Origin: Myoxocephalus aenaeus
Taxonomy: Eukaryota; Chordata; Actinopteri; Perciformes; Cottidae
NCBI GenBank assembly: GCA_038501785.1
Contig: JBAMJR010000154.1
Coordinates: forward strand, 9,845,001 to 9,909,000
Length of the DNA: 64,000 bases
Direction of reading: 5' to 3'
Below the pieces are notes generated by a model. It was given only the letters and a program-made list of their open reading frames with translations. It ran no database searches and was not told the DNA's origin. The position numbers and the translations under genes are program-made. Below, in pieces: positions 60,249-64,000 of the stretch. Positions within the stretch are counted from its first letter, which is position 1. Each line of letters opens with the position of its first letter.

Positions 60249-63200
60249 CTTCTTCTTCTTCTTCTTCTTCTTCTGCTGACCAGTAGAGTCTCAAAAGTCA
60301 ATCTTCAGCTCCGCCACCTCAGGCGAACAAGAGAACTACAAGTCCTTCTAGCGGCAGTACATGCAGCATGCAGCATCTAACATCCATTCACACATTAATC
60401 ATTTCACAGTAAATAAAAGTGACCTTCATATGCATACAATTACAAATCCTTCATAATAATATCCCTTATTAATGATCATATTCCATGCATTGTAATGTAC
60501 ACAATAAACCTTACACTGTACAAGTCCAATTGTGACAAACTAAGCTTAAAAAACCCTACACCTCCCAAATTTCATAAATGTACATGAAATTTAGAGGATG
60601 GGGCTTCTACTTGGGAAATTGTTCCATATTTCAAACATTTACGTTTTGGAGAATAGGATAAAAAAAGAAGTACTAATAGATATCTCCATTAAACTTTCCC
60701 AATTGATTACTTATATTTAAACAATTATTTTTTTGTATTACAAGTTTTCAGAATAATTTTTTTAAATAAGCAAATCTATTTGTGTTTTTCGAATGTTTCG
60801 CTTCCATAAACATTTTATGGAAGCGAAAGAGCCCAAAATCTCAAAACTGATCAGCACATGAAAGCAACAATGGTTGTACCCGGTTAGTCTCCCTTCAAAG
60901 GACACACATAAATAAGTTAGAAATAAGTTAAAATAAGAATCCTTTGTTAGTCCCAGAGGGTAAATTACAGCAGCAAAAGACACATAGTAAAGTACAATGT
61001 ACATATCCACACACACACACACACATCCTCAACAGCTCATCCTCGTCTCCTCCGTGCACGGCTTTACCTCCTGTTGCTACTGTTGCACAGTACAAGCACA
61101 AGCAGCCGTTGAGCCGACAGGTCTGAGGCTCCGGCTGCCAGCGAGCGAGAGCTGTTTGCCTCAGTGACTTGTCGCTGCTCATATCCGTCCGCACTAATAA
61201 GTTGGGGCGAACGCGGAGCTGCTTGAAAGGCCAGAGACCGCATCAGAGCGAGCCCTGAATATGCTGTCTGCCACGCTCCAGGCTGCGTTCAATCAAAGTC
61301 ATTCCAGACAGAAACGTCTTTGTGCCGGGGCGCTTAATTAAGTCTGTGATTGAGTGACGGGAGGTGAGGCGAGGGCGGAGCTCGGCTCGCGTAACAACCT
61401 GTTATTGAAGCGGGGCTTCCAGACCGCTTCACCTTTTCTAGACGATGTCTTCATCGGCTCGTGGCAGAGGCCTTTCGGGCCACAGAGGGATAAATGTTTT
61501 GGGAGTGTCTGCACACAAGTGCTCGGGAAGTAGAGGGTTGAGAACCCTACCTTAAACCCATCCCTCACAAAGCGCTCTCTTGTGGGAGTAATTGAGTCCA
61601 GCTGTCTGGAGGAATTACAGAGAGCCCCAAACTTCACCCAGCCAGTCTGAGTGCACGGCGCTGGGCTCGGTAACACTCGGCGTGTTTGGCAACACACCGA
61701 CAAGTCTGCAGCAGAGGAAACCGACAACGACGTCAACAGTCAACGCGGTAACAAACGCGGTGCCGTCATATCTGTGTTGTGACATGAATCACATTCTCAG
61801 CCCCGCTGGTAGCGCGACTGGCTGAACACCTGCTGAGGTAACGAGGTACAGCGTCTCCTCCGGTGGCAGCGGCCGGCCGTGTGGTATTTTCGAGGTCTTG
61901 GACCAAAACCCCAAACCACCTGATCATAAATTCTCCAGCGAATGGGGGAAGGCTCCCGGTTGGCCCGCGGCCGCCAGTTCCTGCCAACCACATGGAGAAA
62001 AGAGGAGAGCGCTCCAAAAAACAAACATTACTCACTCTCTCTCTCTCTCTGTGTAAGAAAAGCTTTTTCTCCCAAAGCGTTGCTGAGGTCGTCTCATCCA
62101 GACGAATAATAAGGATGCAGTACGGATAAATACTGTAAGAATGTAATTAACATGACATCACCAGGAAACATCCCCAGTTGATAACTTACAGTATAGGACA
62201 ATGATTTTCTGCTCCGCAAGTTTTTCCTGAAAATGTACAGTATGTTTGAATATGCAAATGATGCATTATCTCAGTCAAACGTTTGGGGGATGGGAGACAT
62301 CTACAGACGCAAATAGACAAAGTAGTAAAACAAACATGTGCAGTCTGGATGTTTTCTTTCCACTCGTCAAAGAAAACAGGTTTTTGCCCGTAGTGTCTCG
62401 CCTTAAGTGTTGGAATGAAGTGTTTAAAACTTGGATTATAGCTTTTCTCTCTGAAATTGTGAGATCATTTAAAGCATTTGATTGTATATGTTTTAGCCAA
62501 TCGTCTCCACATGGTGAGGATTACTGCGTAGGGTTTGTCTTCATGTAGGCTGTCCATCGCCACTGAATGATACAGAAGAGGAAACTGGAGTTTTCTCGCA
62601 TGCTCAACTTTCTAGATGGCACGAGGAAGAAAAACACAGACAAAGACCAAGAGTAATGCGTTTGTAATGTCAATACATTATAACTTGAATCCAGGCTCTT
62701 TGTGTCCCACCATTATGGTCGTAACTGTGGATTTTGTTTTGCTATCTGAAAGATTCAGCGCTCAAATCCACACCAGGGAAAAGAGGGAAGAAAAAAAACA
62801 AAAATGTAAATCTCTGGTTTTGCGGAATATGTAGCAACATTGGCTCCAGACCCGGGCCGATTCCTTGGCTTCGCTTGTGTCCACGGGAATGTTTCCCATG
62901 TCAGCACACTTCTCCTGCCCGTTGCTGTGGGTTTTGGGCCGCGGCCCCCTGGAGCCCGCTTTGACCGGTGCTGAAGCAGGAAGCAGATAGTTGTGCGGTT
63001 GGGACGGCCTGCTAAACGCCAGCGGGGGCCCGGATCCGAGGCCCGGATCTGAGGCCCACTGGGCTGAGTCAAAGCAGACTCCTCACCCAGTCGTAGGCGC
63101 GCTGTAATTGGCATGTTGCTGGATGTTCCCGCGCACACCAACGACCGGTCAGTCGAGGTGGCAGTGGGAGGAGATAAACACACCGTCCCAATGACCCCCC

Positions 63201-64000
63201 AAGGGGGCCTTTAGTCCTCTAAACGTCCGTGTAATCATCTGAGCAATGACAGGCATCCGGCCGTGTTTTGTCACTGTGTTTGTGTTGCATGGGTGTGTGT
63301 TATGTCTGGATCCGACTGCTGGTGCGGGGGGGGTCTTCTTTTGGGTTTGTTTCAGGAGAGGCAACATTTCCCGTATTCCATCTCTTCTGGGTTTATTGTC
63401 ACAGGACTTGGAAATGCGTAGCCTGATATTTTAACCATAGCTTTTGCTTTTGGCGATTGAAGTGCCGCCAGCGGGCCAGCGGAGGGTAATTGTAGAGCTC
63501 GGCCATCTCGGACAAAGAACGCGGTGGAAGAAACGGAGCGGCCGCGACGGGACCGGCAGGGATCCGAATGGGACACCTTGAGAGTCGAGTCTTTCCGTCT
63601 CTCGGTGCGAAAGTGCTCAAAACCCAGGGGGGTTGCTCGGGTCTGCATGAGAGGATTAGGAGGCTGCTGGGTGGGTGCAGCATATTTAGCAGGATTATGT
63701 GCAGGCACAAGTCAGCATAACATTCCTTCAACATCATTATCTCTGCAGGTTCTGGGGCTGGTCGCTAGGGGGGCTTTTAAGTGGGTTCATAATGCTCTTT
63801 GAGCTGAACTGACATTCATACCTCAGTGATATTAATGGCCTTTTGCATAGGCCTTGATTACTTTGGATTATGTTGAGTCCTGGCTCACCGCTCAACGGTC
63901 CTTTATGGCCTGCATTCTTTCAGAAAGTAAAAGTCGTATCCAGAGCCAGACCAATAAATCATCCTGGCCAATGTATCGGTCGCTGTTACTGTTTTATTAC
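52649..64000 (+). CDS. lmo7: LIM domain only protein 7, 5' part (three exons seen; rest beyond the window)
   Basis: Coding exons: 52649-52717 (MEWRERSAVSC to AQRWIE), 56808-56878 (AVTNKTFGSKDFRSALENGV, then LLC), 59332-59401 (LINKITPGVIRRVNRLPTPI, then AGL). Phases fit (0, then 2, then 0). Exon 2 must end at GA before GTAAGT, so the junction codes Asp (C-D-L-I-N-K). These exons encode the N-terminal leader and first half of a calponin-homology domain shared by LMO7 and LIMCH1; the position next to uchl3 supports lmo7. LMO7 is an actin-associated scaffold at adherens junctions with CH, PDZ and LIM domains. Those later parts would lie right of 64000; no next exon (expected to begin near DNI/DNV) was found up to the window end. 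Introns 1 and 2 are 4.1 and 2.5 kb. Confidence 0.88.
55302..55338. repeat. (GT)18 microsatellite, lmo7 intron 1
   Basis: Uninterrupted GT run. Confidence 0.9.
56372..56432. repeat. (GT)30 microsatellite, lmo7 intron 1
   Basis: Uninterrupted GT run about 375 bp before exon 2. A CA run lies at about 56690-56712. Confidence 0.95.
57260..57690 (+). repeat. Dispersed repeat family 1, copy E
   Basis: It runs from CCATAAGTGGACGTTTAGTC through GACCTGTCAATCACAG and GAGTCTCCCCCTGCTGGCC to CCAGCATTGGCTTTTGC. It lies in lmo7 intron 2, in the same orientation as copies A-D. Confidence 0.72.
57739..57855. repeat. Alternating purine-pyrimidine tract, (GT)n(GC)n(GT)n(GC)n
   Basis: 117 bp alternate purine and pyrimidine without a break, with two GC-rich cores (GCGCGCGCGCGC at about 57813-57825 and GCGCGC at about 57845-57850). 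It has high Z-DNA potential and lies in lmo7 intron 2. Confidence 0.9.
58555..58815. repeat. Degraded interspersed repeat in lmo7 intron 2
   Basis: GCAACGATTAGTCGATCATT at one end, TCGGGCTGATGGTTGGACAG and TTATAATCTATAGATCAGGC further on have the order of a widespread vertebrate repeat with AATCGATTA-type ends. It is strongly diverged. The long hairpin at 58821 follows at once. Confidence 0.45.
58821..58902. repeat. Near-perfect 40-bp inverted repeat (hairpin), 2-nt centre
   Basis: Left arm 58821-58860 and right arm 58863-58902 are reverse complements at 39 of 40 positions, with AA between them. The arms start AATTATAGGAGCAAAAC and end at the centre in CTGCTGATTA. It lies in lmo7 intron 2. 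Confidence 0.9.
60220..60274. repeat. (TTC)18 microsatellite, lmo7 intron 3
   Basis: About 18 TTC units, a polypyrimidine tract able to form triplex DNA. Confidence 0.9.
60796..60828. repeat. Perfect 15-bp stem hairpin in lmo7 intron
   Basis: TTTCGCTTCCATAAA (60796-60810) pairs exactly with 60814-60828 around CAT. Confidence 0.85.

Noticed and set aside
59940..60560. Possible solo LTR in lmo7 intron 3
   Set aside because: The sequence looks inserted, but I could not find matching TG...CA ends, a duplication or a primer site.

Overview
The window is vertebrate genomic DNA from a ray-finned fish, most likely a percomorph teleost. It contains intron-split genes with GT-AG junctions, long CA/TG microsatellites and dispersed repeats of teleost type. 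No prokaryotic or viral gene order is present. The species cannot be told from the sequence alone.

Four protein-coding genes were assembled exon by exon from splice signals, reading phase and similarity to remembered vertebrate families. (1) tbc1d4 (AS160, a Rab GTPase-activating protein) is on the minus strand, 23 coding exons over 14991-39384, about 1254 residues. (2) commd6 is on the minus strand, 7 coding exons over 42021-44990, 197 residues. (3) uchl3 (ubiquitin C-terminal hydrolase) is on the plus strand, 9 coding exons over 46669-50754, 232 residues. (4) The 5' part of lmo7 is on the plus strand, exons at 52649-52717, 56808-56878 and 59332-59401, and runs off the right edge. The order tbc1d4-commd6-uchl3-lmo7 matches the human 13q22 block, which supports naming the first gene tbc1d4 rather than its paralogue tbc1d1.

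Layout: 1-12480 has no gene I can support and is rich in microsatellites plus one large inverted-repeat element. 12480-14990 is the probable tbc1d4 3' UTR, with a 124-bp GT array. 14991-39384 is tbc1d4, whose introns carry several DNA-transposon remnants. 39385-41700 is intergenic. commd6 and uchl3 are head to head across 1.7 kb. uchl3 and lmo7 are tandem, 1.4 kb apart. The genes do not form one pathway: TBC1D4 acts in insulin/Akt-regulated vesicle traffic, COMMD6 in the COMMD/CCC and NF-kB setting, UCHL3 in ubiquitin/NEDD8 processing, and LMO7 in actin and junction scaffolding. They are linked only by old synteny.

I found no clearly new biological system. The most unusual items are a near-perfect 40-bp inverted repeat with a 2-nt centre in lmo7 intron 2, a transposon remnant ending about 11 nt from a tbc1d4 splice donor, a nested repeat insertion with a target-site duplication, a frame-preserving tbc1d4 cassette exon where mammals have muscle-specific exons, competing splice sites in tbc1d4, a 12-bp uchl3 microexon, and an unexplained open reading segment in uchl3 intron 2.
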